64,000 nt of DNA from positions 1 to 64,000 of the forward strand of contig JAWKQN010000017.1 in NCBI GenBank assembly GCA_041390125.1, in the 5' to 3' direction. Of the stretch, positions 26,557-35,137 are shown piece after piece. How positions within the stretch are numbered: the stretch's first letter is position 1; the number at the start of each line of letters is the position of its first letter. Made by a program: the position numbers and the translations under genes. Origin of the DNA: Gemmatimonadota bacterium (GTDB taxonomy: Bacteria; Gemmatimonadota; Gemmatimonadetes; Longimicrobiales; Gaopeijiaceae). The notes below the pieces were generated by a model that was given only the letters and a program-made list of their open reading frames with translations, made no database searches and was not told the origin of the DNA.

Positions 26557-26820
26557 GCGCGCTCGGTCCCGGCGCTCCGGTTGCAGGGTGGGGGCGGGAC
26601 CGGCCCCCCGCCGGCCCCGCCGCTCGTGCCTCCTGAATGGAGCCACGGCGGCCCCCATCTGGCAAAGCGACGAACGGGGGGAGGAGTTGGACATGGACCG
26701 GTGCGCGGAACAGGTCCCCGCCCGGCGCGGGCCGGACGGGGCGAGGCCGGCGGGTGCGTTTCCCCGACACCGCCCGGCGTCCCCGCTTGACCCGCTCCGA
26801 CCCCGGTGTAGGGTTCGCCC

Positions 26821-28488
26821 ATGGATTCCCCGACTTCCGACGCGCCCGCCCCGGGCGAGCACCCCCCGCCGTCCACCCCGGGTCCGGCCCAGGACGCCGC
26901 ATCGGCACGTCCCGACCCTCCGGAGGGCGTCCGCGAAACGACCGGTGCTTCCGGAACCGCCCCATCCTTCCCGCCCGAGCGCCTTCGCGACGCGCTGGGC
27001 GTCCTGGAGGCTGTCGTCGACGACCGGGGCCTCCTGGCGAGCCTGCGGAAGGGCGAGCAGCAGCGTCTCATCCAGGCCGCCGGCGCCGTCTTCTGTCCGG
27101 ACAAGGCCCAGCGTCGACGGCTGGTGAAGGAGCTGGTCCGCCGCCGCAACGCGGAGCAGGCCGCCCGCGAGGAGGCGGCGCTGGAGGAGACCGGCATCCG
27201 CCAGCTCCGGCGCAAGCCCACGTTCACCACGCCGAACGTCTTCCCACCGCGCATCGGCGAGCCCGACGAGGTCGACCCCGACACCGACGAGCCCGTCACC
27301 GTCGAGCGCACGCACTGTTACGTGTGCAAGCAGGACTACTCCGAGATCCACCACTTCTACGACCAGCTCTGTCCGGAATGCGCGGAGTTCAACTTCCGGA
27401 AGCGGTCGGAGCTGGCGGATCTGCATGGCCGCGTCGCGCTGGTCACGGGCGGGCGCGTGAAGATCGGCTACCAGGCGGCCATCAAGCTGTTGCGCTCGGG
27501 TGCGCACGTGATCGTGACCACCCGCTTTCCCCGCGACGGCGCGCAACGCTTCGCGCGGGAGCCCGACTTCGCCGACTGGAGTGACCGACTCGAGATCTTC
27601 GGGCTCGATCTACGGCACACACCCAGCGTGGAGGCGTTCTGCCGCGAGCTGATGGCCACGGAGTCCAGGCTCGACTTCATCGTCAACAACGCGTGCCAGA
27701 CCGTGCGGCGTCCTCCGGCCTTCTACGAGCACATGATGGAGGAGGAGACGGCGGCGCTGCACACCCTTCCGCCGCCGGTGCGCCGTCTGATCGGCCGCTG
27801 GGAGGGGCTTCGCGGCTATCACATGCTGCCGGAAGGACCCGAGGCCGCGGCCCGCGACGCCACCGTGCGCGAAGCGGCCGGGATCGCGCGCGCCGCGGAG
27901 CTGAGTCAGGTGGCGTTGCTGCCGGAGGAAGTGGAGGCGCAGCGAGCGCTGTTCCCGATGGGTCGGCTCGATCAGGACCTGCAGCAGGTGGATCTGCGCG
28001 ACATGAATTCGTGGCGCATGCTGATGGCGGAGGTGCCCACCGTGGAGCTCCTGGAGGTGCATCTGGTCAACGCGGTCGCGCCGTTCCTGCTGAACGCGCG
28101 CCTCAAGCCGCTCATGACGTCCACGCCCGAGCGCGACAAGCACATCGTCAACGTGTCGGCGATGGAAGGGCAGTTCTACCGGACGTCGAAGACCACGCGT
28201 CACCCGCACACCAACATGGCCAAGGCGGCGCTCAACATGATGACGCGCACCTCGGCCGCGGACTATCACAACGATGGGATCCACATGAACGCAGTGGACA
28301 CCGGGTGGGTCACCGACGAGGATCCCGTGCAGATCGCGGAGCGCAAGCGCGTGGAGCATCGCTTCCACCCGCCGTTGGACATCGTGGACGGGGCCGCCCG
28401 GATCGTGGACCCCATCCTCCACGGGTTCAACACCGGCGAGCACGTCTGGGGCAGGTTCCTGAAGGACTACAAGCCCACCCACTGGTAG
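26821..28488 (+). CDS. Zinc-ribbon SDR oxidoreductase with atypical active site
   Basis: A 555-residue protein. Residues 1-50 are Pro/Ala-rich; 50-140 is a helical region. A zinc ribbon follows with Cys166, Cys169, Cys184 and Cys187 (CYVCKQDY, then LCPEC) and a HHFYD motif between. From 201 a short-chain dehydrogenase Rossmann fold begins: TGGRVKIG (209-216) instead of TGxxxGxG, and NNAC for NNAG. The region where YxxxK is expected reads TNMAK (464-468) before AALNMMTR; the Tyr is Thr. An earlier YRTSK (453-457) is present but only seven residues after Ser446. The insertion between strands 4 and 5 is long (about residues 300-400). Similar CxxC-SDR proteins occur in scattered bacteria and protists. 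Function unknown; NAD(P)-linked reduction is not assured. Divergent from the kinase. Confidence 0.8.
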   Translation: MDSPTSDAPAPGEHPPPSTPGPAQDAASARPDPPEGVRETTGASGTAPSFPPERLRDALGVLEAVVDDRGLLASLRKGEQQRLIQAAGAVFCPDKAQRRRLVKELVRRRNAEQAAREEAALEETGIRQLRRKPTFTTPNVFPPRIGEPDEVDPDTDEPVTVERTHCYVCKQDYSEIHHFYDQLCPECAEFNFRKRSELADLHGRVALVTGGRVKIGYQAAIKLLRSGAHVIVTTRFPRDGAQRFAREPDFADWSDRLEIFGLDLRHTPSVEAFCRELMATESRLDFIVNNACQTVRRPPAFYEHMMEEETAALHTLPPPVRRLIGRWEGLRGYHMLPEGPEAAARDATVREAAGIARAAELSQVALLPEEVEAQRALFPMGRLDQDLQQVDLRDMNSWRMLMAEVPTVELLEVHLVNAVAPFLLNARLKPLMTSTPERDKHIVNVSAMEGQFYRTSKTTRHPHTNMAKAALNMMTRTSAADYHNDGIHMNAVDTGWVTDEDPVQIAERKRVEHRFHPPLDIVDGAARIVDPILHGFNTGEHVWGRFLKDYKPTHW

Positions 28489-28510
28489 CGACGCCGGAGG
28501 GGTCGCAACG

Positions 28511-28563
28511 GTCGACATCCGGACCCCAGAGAGACGACGACGAGACCGTCGCCGGACGTCGAC
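28511..28563. other. Imperfect inverted repeat in the 28489-28608 gap
   Basis: Twelve-base arms (28511-28522 and 28552-28563) pair with one A-C mismatch around a 29-base loop, between the SDR stop and the dehydrogenase start. It may be a terminator for the SDR gene or a leader structure for the dehydrogenase; neither is shown. Confidence 0.35.
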
Positions 28564-28608
28564 GGTCCTGATGGAGACGGCCCGGTCCCTCCCATTCCGG
28601 AGATGCGA

Positions 28609-29679
28609 ATGGACCCCGCACTGACGGATGTGCTCGAGGAGCAGCTCGCTCGCTGGGGCGGAGACGAGCTGATCCTGCACCACGATGCGCCATCGGGCGC
28701 CTGGATCATCCTGGCGCTGCACTCCTCGCGCCTGGGGCCTCCGACGGGCGGGACGCGCTTCAAGGCCTACGCCCGCCTGGCGGACGCGGTCACCGACGCG
28801 CTGCGGCTCTCCGAAGGGATGACCCGCAAGTACGCGGTGGCCGGCTTCGAGCGCGGAGGGGGCAAGGCCGTGATCCACGCCCCGGCGGAGCTCGACGCCG
28901 GGGAGCGGCAGGCGCTGCTCCGCCGGTACGGCACCTTGTTGCGGGAGCTGGGCGGCCGCTTCTACACCGGCCCGGACGTGGGGACCTCCCCCACCGACAT
29001 GGACGTGATCGCCGAGACGGGGGCGCCGTACGTCTTCGCCCGCACCCCGGCGGCGGGGGGCGCGGGGTCGTCCGGTCCGTACACGGCCCTCAGCGTCTTC
29101 GCCGGCATCCGCGCGGCCTGCGCGCACGTCTTCGGCACCGACGATCTGAGCGGCCGAAGGGTGGTGGTGCAGGGGGTGGGGAGCGTGGGCGCGGGGCTGG
29201 TCGAGCGTCTGGTGGACGCGGGCGCCGACGTGCGCTTCGCTGACCTGGACGCGGGTGTGGTGCACGACCTGGAGCGCCGCACCGGCGCCCGGTCCCTCGA
29301 TCCGGGCGCGGTGCTCGCGCATCCCTGCGACGTGTTGGCACCCTGCGCGCTCGGGGGCGTCCTCGACGCACGGACCATCCCCACGTTGCGCTGCCGGATC
29401 GTCGCGGGCGGCGCCAACAACCCTCTCGCCACGGAAGGAGATGAGCTGCGCCTCGCCGAGCGCGGCATCTTCTATGTGCCCGACTACGCGATCAACATCG
29501 GGGGGGCGATGGCGATCACGGGGATGGAGGCGCTCGGCTGGACGGAGGCGGAGGCCACGGAGCGCGTGACGCGCTCGGCGGAGCAGGCGGTGCGGCGGAT
29601 CCTGGAGCTCTCCGACCGGGAGGGCGTCAGCACGGAAGAGGCGGCCCGGAGGTTGGCGGAGGAGCGGTTGGCGGGCTGA
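28609..29679 (+). CDS. Leu/Phe/Val dehydrogenase family protein
   Basis: A 356-residue amino-acid dehydrogenase. MTRKYAVAG (Lys74) and ERGGGKAVI (Lys86) are the substrate-carboxylate and catalytic lysines of the Glu/Leu/Phe/Val dehydrogenase family; GPDVGTSPTDMD carries the conserved Asp. The C-terminal half is an NAD-binding Rossmann domain (VVVQGVGSVGAGLVE), and ANNPLATEGDE is also conserved. It oxidatively deaminates branched-chain or aromatic amino acids; leucine/valine is most likely given the sequence type, not proven. The second ATG (28609) has GGAG six bases before it, so it is preferred over 28603. Confidence 0.92.
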   Translation: MDPALTDVLEEQLARWGGDELILHHDAPSGAWIILALHSSRLGPPTGGTRFKAYARLADAVTDALRLSEGMTRKYAVAGFERGGGKAVIHAPAELDAGERQALLRRYGTLLRELGGRFYTGPDVGTSPTDMDVIAETGAPYVFARTPAAGGAGSSGPYTALSVFAGIRAACAHVFGTDDLSGRRVVVQGVGSVGAGLVERLVDAGADVRFADLDAGVVHDLERRTGARSLDPGAVLAHPCDVLAPCALGGVLDARTIPTLRCRIVAGGANNPLATEGDELRLAERGIFYVPDYAINIGGAMAITGMEALGWTEAEATERVTRSAEQAVRRILELSDREGVSTEEAARRLAEERLAG

Positions 29680-29726
29680 GGCGGGTCGAGGCGAACCCGG
29701 GGATCGGGGATCGAGTCCGGGGCGCG

Positions 29727-30110
29727 CTACCGTGGAAGATCGGTCTGCGCGAAGTCGTCCCCGGTGAAGAGCAAGGGCTCACCGGCCAGTGCGGCGGCCG
29801 CGTAGGTCATGCAGTCGCCGAAGTTCAATCGCGCGGGATGGCGTCCCTTCCCGAACCTGCGGTAGGCCTCGACGGCCTCACGCCAGTGGATCTCGCCGAA
29901 GGGGATCTCCTGGATGGCGAGCTCGTCCAGCATGCGCTCCAGCAGCCCGCGGGAGGCGTCACCCAGTCGCGCTTCGAGGACGATGCCTGCCTCGGCGAGG
30001 GTCGGGGTGGCGGCGGCCAGGGCCTCCGCCGTGCGGAGGCGATCCAGGACGTCTTCGTAGCCCGGGTCCCGGAAGACGACCGCGAGGAGGGCGGAAGCGT
30101 CGACGATCAT
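29727..30110 (-). CDS. VapC-like PIN domain toxin
   Basis: A 127-residue PIN-domain RNase. The acidic active site is visible: Asp4 in MIVDASALLAV, Glu in LAEAGIVLEAR, Asp in NFGDCMTYAAA and Asp in FTGDDFAQTD, with the usual overall length. VapC enzymes cleave specific tRNA or rRNA sites when freed from VapB. Its start overlaps the antitoxin stop by four bases (ATGA), as in most VapBC pairs. It ends 46 bp from the convergent amino-acid dehydrogenase gene. Confidence 0.92.
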   Translation of the reverse strand: MIVDASALLAVVFRDPGYEDVLDRLRTAEALAAATPTLAEAGIVLEARLGDASRGLLERMLDELAIQEIPFGEIHWREAVEAYRRFGKGRHPARLNFGDCMTYAAAALAGEPLLFTGDDFAQTDLPR

Positions 30111-30379
30111 ACGCCCTCCGCTCCATAGCCCAGGATCGCCTCCCGCTCCGCCTTGTCCGGTCCGGCGCCCCGCTGGTCGGCGGGCACGCGGGCCCACACC
30201 TCGGTCTCCAGGAACCGCCGCAGCCGATCGGCCTTGGCCTGCTCGCCGACCCGCTGCCGGAGCCGCGCGTAGCGCTCCACGAGCGCCTGCCGGACCGCTT
30301 CGGTCTTGGATTCACCCGTCAGGTCCGCGACCTGGGCGACCAGGCGCTCGACCTCGGCGTTCTTGATGTTGAGCGGCAT
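30107..30379 (-). CDS. VapB-like antitoxin (type II)
   Basis: A 90-residue antitoxin. The N-terminal MPLNIKNAEVERLVAQVADL and SKTEAVRQALVERYARLRQR form the DNA-binding ribbon-helix-helix/PSK-type domain common to VapB partners of PIN toxins. A C-terminal arm (FLETEVWARVPADQRG) should bind the toxin. GAGGA lies nine bases before the ATG at 30379. The gene begins only 32 bp after thrC on the same strand, so read-through from thrBC is possible. The likely operator is the repeat at 30394-30417. Confidence 0.9.
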   Translation of the reverse strand: MPLNIKNAEVERLVAQVADLTGESKTEAVRQALVERYARLRQRVGEQAKADRLRRFLETEVWARVPADQRGAGPDKAEREAILGYGAEGV

Positions 30380-30393
30380 CGGATCCGTCCTCA

Positions 30394-30417
30394 GAATACA
30401 CCAATCTACCCTTATTC
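30394..30417. promoter_or_regulatory. Candidate VapB operator overlapping the thrC stop
   Basis: GAATA (30394-30398) and TATTC (30413-30417) form an inverted repeat with a 14-base spacer in an AT-rich island. The right arm includes part of the thrC stop codon (30412-30414). Type II antitoxins usually bind such palindromes just upstream of their gene, so an independent VapB-repressed promoter here is plausible. Only the repeat and AT-richness are seen. Confidence 0.35.
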
Positions 30418-31737
30418 CACCTCGGAGGAAGGCCCCCCGCCGCGACCGCTCGTTCGCTCCTGCGCCCACGCCGTCCGCAGTGAATCCGCCGTGGGCTCGA
30501 TGACCCGCACGTGGGTGGGTCGGGCCAGCAGCTCCGCCAGGGCCGGCGGGACCTCCACGGGGTGACCCACCAGCGGCTCGACGATCTGCTCGAACTTGGC
30601 CGGGTGCGCCGTCGCGACGACCACCAGGTCCGCGCTCGACATCTCCTCCCGCAGTCGCACGGCGGTCGCGGTGTGGGGGCAGAAGACCTGGCCCCAACGG
30701 GCGGGACCGTTCCGGATGGTCTCGCGGATCTCCTCGTCGGAGACCGTGCGCGCGTGCAGCAACGGACGGAGCGCCTCGGGACCTCCGGCCAGGTCGAACA
30801 GCCGCTCCATGTTCGAGGGATGCCCGACGTCCATCGCGTTCGCGAGCGTGGAGACGGAGGGGCGGGGCTCCCACGGGCCTCCCCCCGCGAAGGTGGGGAT
30901 GACGTCGTTGGCGTTGGTGGCCAGCGCGATGCGCGCCACCGGGAAGCCCGCGCGCTGCGCCCAGAACGCGCCCACCGCGTTGCCCACGTTGCCGGACGGG
31001 ACGATGAATCCCGGCGCGCGCCCGTGCCGCGCGCGGTACTGCAGGGAAGCCCAGGCGTAGTAGACGACCTGCGGGAGCAGCCGCCCCACGTTGATGCTGT
31101 TGGCGGAGGTGAGCCGACCTCCCCCGGGCCACGATCCCGACTGGAAGAGCTCCTTCACCATGCGCTGGCAGTCGTCGAACGTGCCCCGCACGGCGAAGCT
31201 GGTGACGTTTCCGTCCCAGCACGTGAGCTGGTGCTGCTGACGGGGAGAGACGGCGCCTTCCGGGAAGAGGATGGCGACCTCGAGACCTTGCTTCCGGTGG
31301 CAGGCGGCCGCGACCGCCGCGCCGGTATCGCCCGACGTGGCCACCAGGATGGTGCGGGGACGATCGTCGGGATCGGGTGGCAGGTGCTGGAAACAGCCCG
31401 CCAGGAAGCGGGCGCCGAAATCCTTGAACGCGGCCGTGGGCCCGTGGAAGAGCTCCAGCACGGCTGTACGCCGCGGCAGCTCCACGAGCGGGACCGGGAA
31501 ATCGAACGCCTCCCGACAGAGTCCCTCCACGTGCTCGGCGAGTGGGTCGTCTTCGAGGAAGGGACGCAGCACGGCCGCGGCGAAGGCGGCGTAGTCGGAG
31601 CCGGCCTCCGCCGGGAAGCGGTCCGGCTCCGGAAAGCGGTCGGGCACGTAGAGCCCGCCGTCCGGGGCCAGACCCTGCAGCAGGGCCTCGCTGAACAAGA
31701 CCGGCGGCGCCTCGCCGCGCGTGCTGCGGTATCTCAT
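30412..31737 (-). CDS. thrC: Threonine synthase
   Basis: A 441-residue PLP enzyme of the threonine synthase family. The catalytic lysine is Lys105 in HGPTAAFKDFGARF; the phosphate-binding and subsequent motifs VATSGDTGAAVAAA, SANSINVGRLLPQ and PSGNVGNAVGAF are characteristic of the class with the full N-terminal domain (MRYRSTRG). It converts O-phosphohomoserine to threonine. It overlaps the upstream homoserine kinase stop (ATGA), so the two are translationally coupled. Long upstream reading-frame extension into thrB is only open frame, not coding. Confidence 0.96.
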   Translation of the reverse strand: MRYRSTRGEAPPVLFSEALLQGLAPDGGLYVPDRFPEPDRFPAEAGSDYAAFAAAVLRPFLEDDPLAEHVEGLCREAFDFPVPLVELPRRTAVLELFHGPTAAFKDFGARFLAGCFQHLPPDPDDRPRTILVATSGDTGAAVAAACHRKQGLEVAILFPEGAVSPRQQHQLTCWDGNVTSFAVRGTFDDCQRMVKELFQSGSWPGGGRLTSANSINVGRLLPQVVYYAWASLQYRARHGRAPGFIVPSGNVGNAVGAFWAQRAGFPVARIALATNANDVIPTFAGGGPWEPRPSVSTLANAMDVGHPSNMERLFDLAGGPEALRPLLHARTVSDEEIRETIRNGPARWGQVFCPHTATAVRLREEMSSADLVVVATAHPAKFEQIVEPLVGHPVEVPPALAELLARPTHVRVIEPTADSLRTAWAQERTSGRGGGPSSEVE

Positions 31738-32702
31738 GCGGCCTCGATGGCGTCGAGCACGTGGGCACCGGGTTGTCCGACCGGCCCGCTCCAGGGGTCC
31801 GCGGCGACGCCGCCGGCCTCGAACACGTGTAGCACCGCTTCCTCCACGCGTGCGGTGACGGCGGGGTCCGCGGTGAGCGCGAAGACCGTGGGACCCGACC
31901 CCGAGATGCCGAACGCCAGCGCGCCCGCGGCCTCGGCGGCTACGCGCGCGTCGTGGAATCCGGGGATCAGCGGCGCGCGCGCAGGCTCGGCCACCAGGTC
32001 CACGACACTGCGTCCGAGCAGCATCGCGTCGCCGGTATAGCAGGCGGCCACGAAGCCGGCCAGGTGCATGGACTGCCGCACGTGGTCGTGCAGGGGGACC
32101 TCCGCGCGCATCGCGGCGCGCGCGCGGCGGGTCTCGATCTGCAGGTGCGGATGGATGACCACGCACTCGAGGCCCGGCGGGACCGGAAGCGCGATCGCGC
32201 GTGGAGGATCCATGCCCACCACCGCCGTGAGCCCCCCGAGCAGGCAGGGGGCCACGTTGTCCGCGTGTTGTGCGCCGCTGGCGGCGGCCTCCCCGACGGT
32301 GGCCCACCGCAGCAGGTCGTCCGACGACGCGGGGGTGGGCAAGAACGCGTTGGCGGCGACCACGGCCGCGACCGCGGAGGCAGCCGACCCGCCCATCCCC
32401 GACCCGAGCGGGATGCCCTTGTCGATCTCGACGTCCAGCCCGAACGGGAGCGGTTGCTCGGCCAGGAGCGCGTGCAACGCCACGGTGGCGGTGTTGCGGG
32501 CAGGATCGGAGGGCAGGGAGGTGACCACCCCGCGTTGCGCGGTGATGCGCACGCCGCTGCGGTCGGGCGCGGGACGGATCGTCACCCGGTCGCCGGCACC
32601 CCCGATCGCGAAGCCCAGGAGGTCGAAGCCCACCGACACGTTCGCGACGCTCGCGGGCGCGAATGCGGTGACGGCGCGGAGCTCGGATGGGGCGTTGGAC
32701 AC
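31734..32702 (-). CDS. thrB: Homoserine kinase
   Basis: A 322-residue GHMP kinase. FAPASVANVSVGFDLLGFA is the N-terminal signature, PLGSGMGGSAASA (98-110) is the GHMP phosphate-binding loop, and GAQHADNVAPCLLGG and FGISGSGPTVFAL are further homoserine kinase motifs. It phosphorylates homoserine for the downstream threonine synthase. The start is taken as GTG at 32702, with GAGG eight bases upstream; a GTG at 32711 is also possible. It is divergent from the creatininase gene, separated by 310 bp. Confidence 0.95.
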   Translation of the reverse strand: MSNAPSELRAVTAFAPASVANVSVGFDLLGFAIGGAGDRVTIRPAPDRSGVRITAQRGVVTSLPSDPARNTATVALHALLAEQPLPFGLDVEIDKGIPLGSGMGGSAASAVAAVVAANAFLPTPASSDDLLRWATVGEAAASGAQHADNVAPCLLGGLTAVVGMDPPRAIALPVPPGLECVVIHPHLQIETRRARAAMRAEVPLHDHVRQSMHLAGFVAACYTGDAMLLGRSVVDLVAEPARAPLIPGFHDARVAAEAAGALAFGISGSGPTVFALTADPAVTARVEEAVLHVFEAGGVAADPWSGPVGQPGAHVLDAIEAA

Positions 32703-33012
32703 GACGTGCACCTCGGGCGGCGGAGACCTGGGGCACACCCCGGAGCATCGCCCGACCGTCCGGGACGCGCTCACCCGCGGGCGGGCCCGGCCGAAAGGTA
32801 TGCGCCGGCGCGCGGTGGGGGAGTCCCGCAGGGTGTCGGGCCTCCCACGTCGCACCAGGACCGGGCAGGGCGGTCGGCGTCCGCCTCCGGCCCCGCTCCA
32901 GGCGCGGCGGTCGGCGAGCCGCTCGGCCGCCCCTGCGCGCCACCTTGCACCGGAGTGGAGGCAGGCTCCACGTTCGCGCGCACACCGCTCCTCCCGCTCG
33001 AACCGGAGTCCC
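32703..33012. other. Divergent intergenic region thrB/creatininase (310 bp)
   Basis: No gene is visible. It is strongly GC-rich and must hold the promoters of both divergent units. The only structure I note is a small dyad GTGGAG (32955-32960), GCAGG, CTCCAC (32966-32971) about 40 bp before the creatininase start. I see no amino-acid leader peptide or riboswitch-like element for thrB. Confidence 0.6.
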
Positions 33013-33714
33013 ATGCGCATCGCCGACCTCGACTGGCAGCAGCTCGAACGCCTCCTCGAGCACGAGGACCGGGCCGTCCTCCCGCTCGGGAGCACCGAGC
33101 AGCACGCCCGGCTGAGCCTTGCCACCGACTCCATCCTCGCCGAGCGGGTGGCGCTCGAGGCCGCCGAGCCGCTCGGTGTCCCGGTCTTCCCGGTGCTGCC
33201 CTACGGTGTGACGCCCTACTTCACCGGATATCCGGGGACGGTGTCCCTACGGGTCGAGACCTACCTGCGGCTCGTGGGCGACGTGCTCGACCACCTGGCT
33301 CGCATGGGCTTCCGCCGCATCCTCCTCGTGAACGGGCACGGTGGCAACGCACCCGCGGCGGCCTTCGCGGTGGAGTGGGCGGCCGGCCATGCCGGTGTCC
33401 GCGTCAAGATGCACAACTGGTGGAACGCACCGCGCACGCTGTCCGTGCTGCAGGCCATCGACCCGGTCGGCTCCCACGCCTCGTGGGCCGAGAACTTCCC
33501 CTGGACGCGCCTCCAGGGCGTGGAACAGCCGGAGGATCCGGCGCCCTCGATCGACCGGGTGCGCATGGCCGCGATGTCTCCCGCCGAGGTGCGCGCCTAT
33601 CTCGGCGAGGGGAACATGGGTGGCCGCTATCAGCGCGGCGACGAGGACATGCTGCGGCTGTGGGCCGCGGGCGTGGAGGAGACCCGGGCGGCCCTGGAAG
33701 GACCATGGGCGTGA
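33013..33714 (+). CDS. Creatininase family protein
   Basis: A 233-residue creatininase-fold metalloenzyme (also MftE/FAPy-deformylase family). LPLGSTEQHARLSLATDSI carries the conserved Glu, His and Asp metal ligands, VNGHGGNAPA holds the second His, and AAMSPAEVRAY corresponds to the late Glu site. Members hydrolyse cyclic amides such as creatinine or formamidopyrimidines. CGGAG precedes the ATG. An SDR gene follows within 32 bp and is probably co-transcribed; the pairing does not identify the substrate. Confidence 0.9.
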   Translation: MRIADLDWQQLERLLEHEDRAVLPLGSTEQHARLSLATDSILAERVALEAAEPLGVPVFPVLPYGVTPYFTGYPGTVSLRVETYLRLVGDVLDHLARMGFRRILLVNGHGGNAPAAAFAVEWAAGHAGVRVKMHNWWNAPRTLSVLQAIDPVGSHASWAENFPWTRLQGVEQPEDPAPSIDRVRMAAMSPAEVRAYLGEGNMGGRYQRGDEDMLRLWAAGVEETRAALEGPWA

Positions 33715-33745
33715 AGGACGATCCGAACGCTGCGGGAGCGCACCC

Positions 33746-34504
33746 GTGCACGTGACCTTTGACGGGAAGTGCGTGCTCGTCACCGGCGCCGATCACGGGA
33801 TCGGACGCGCCATCGCGGTCGCCTTCGCGGAGCGCGGCGCGCGTGTGTGGGCGACCGGCGTCTCCGACGCCGAGCTCTCCGAGACCGGGAGACTGCTGGG
33901 CGCGCAGGGCCGGACCGCTCACCTGGACGTCACGGACGCGGAGGGCGCGAACGCGCTCGTGTCGCGCATCGAGGCGGACGCGGGGCCGGTGGACGTGCTG
34001 GTGAACAACGCCGGCGGCGTGCGCGGCCAGCGCGGTCGTCCCGTGGAGGAGGTGAGCGACGCCGACTGGCGCGACATCGTGGCCGTGAACCTGGACGGGA
34101 CCTTCCACTGCTCGCGGGCGGTGGCGCCGGGGATGAAGCGCGCCGGTCGCGGCGCGATCGTCAACATCTCCAGCGGCGCCGGCCTGGGGGTGAGCCTCAC
34201 CGGCATCCAAGCGTATGCGTCCGCCAAGGCGGGGCAGATCGGCCTTACGCGTCAGCTCGCCCACGAGCTGGGTCCGTTCGGGATCCGCGTGAACGCGATC
34301 GCGCCGGGCTTCGTGTTGTCCAACCCCGACACGGAGCGGCAGTGGGCCCGCTACGGGGACGAGGGACAGCGGCGGCTGATCGAATCCATCCAGCTCCGGC
34401 GGCTGGGTAGACCGGACGACATCGCGCACGCCACGCTGTTCCTGGCGTCGGACTTCGCGTCCTGGATCACCGGGCAGGTGCTGTCGGTGAACGGGGGGCG
34501 CTGA
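33746..34504 (+). CDS. SDR family oxidoreductase
   Basis: A 252-residue classical short-chain dehydrogenase. TGADHGIG is the NAD(P)-binding loop, NNAGG the structural motif, Ser in NISSGAG and Tyr-x-x-x-Lys in YASAKAGQ the catalytic set, and NAIAPGFV the usual post-catalytic segment. FabG-like in length and pattern. GTG at 33746 with GGGAG upstream is chosen; another GTG at 33752 is possible. It follows the creatininase gene by 31 bp, so a common operon is likely. The substrate is unknown. Confidence 0.93.
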   Translation: MHVTFDGKCVLVTGADHGIGRAIAVAFAERGARVWATGVSDAELSETGRLLGAQGRTAHLDVTDAEGANALVSRIEADAGPVDVLVNNAGGVRGQRGRPVEEVSDADWRDIVAVNLDGTFHCSRAVAPGMKRAGRGAIVNISSGAGLGVSLTGIQAYASAKAGQIGLTRQLAHELGPFGIRVNAIAPGFVLSNPDTERQWARYGDEGQRRLIESIQLRRLGRPDDIAHATLFLASDFASWITGQVLSVNGGR

Positions 34505-34548
34505 GGGGCGGGGCGACCCGATCGAACGCTCGACGCGTGCGCGCGCTT

Positions 34549-34923
34549 CTAGTTCCGGGGCCGCATGTACAGGTTCCGCGTGTACGGGCTGAACTGGGCT
34601 TCCCCCGTGAAGCTCTGCGGCTCATCCTCGAGCTGGTAGTCGCTGTGCACGACCTGGACGACGTAGGTGCCTTCCAGCAGGTCCAGCGCATACATGCCGC
34701 TGGGGTCGAGCGAGGTGGTGTTGTGCGTCACGCCATCCTCCCCGGTGAAGGTCACCAGAGCGCCGGGGATCGGGACGAAGACACCGGCCTCGACCCGATG
34801 CGAGATCCGGCCCGCGACCTGGATCTGCTGCTTGCAGGCTGCGAACGTGCTCATCGCCAGCCCGAGTACGGAAAGCCTCAGAACGGATGCACGCCCGCGC
34901 CGACACTTCGCGCTCCTGGACAT
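34549..34923 (-). CDS. Small lipoprotein with carboxypeptidase-regulatory-like domain
   Basis: A 124-residue predicted lipoprotein. The signal LRLSVLGLAMSTFAAC ends in a lipobox; the mature part is a beta-sandwich of the CarboxypepD_reg/transthyretin type (GRISHRVEAGVFVPIPGALV, MYALDLLEGTYVVQVVHSDY). GGAGGAG before the ATG at 34923 is strong. A cell-surface or periplasmic binding role is likely. The 214 bp upstream (34924-35137) show nothing recognisable before the broken DUF4143 gene. Confidence 0.75.
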   Translation of the reverse strand: MSRSAKCRRGRASVLRLSVLGLAMSTFAACKQQIQVAGRISHRVEAGVFVPIPGALVTFTGEDGVTHNTTSLDPSGMYALDLLEGTYVVQVVHSDYQLEDEPQSFTGEAQFSPYTRNLYMRPRN

Positions 34924-35137
34924 TGTCTCTCCTCCCCCCTCGGGTCGCCGCTCGATGCCCGGCGGATCGTTCGCGCGGACCGGCTTCGTACGGTCCTGTT
35001 CGCTCCACATCCACCGAGGCGACGGAGAGCGACGCGGTTGGCCATGGGGGGAGCTACCGGTCGGAGCTGGGGGGGCCGTCGCTGAGAAGACCTGCTACGG
35101 GTCGCGGGCCTCCAGCAGCTCCGCCGACCTGCGCAGG

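Noticed and set aside
31738..33105. Upstream extension of the threonine synthase frame
   Set aside because: It is an out-of-frame reading of thrB; the family N-terminus MRYRSTRG starts at 31737.
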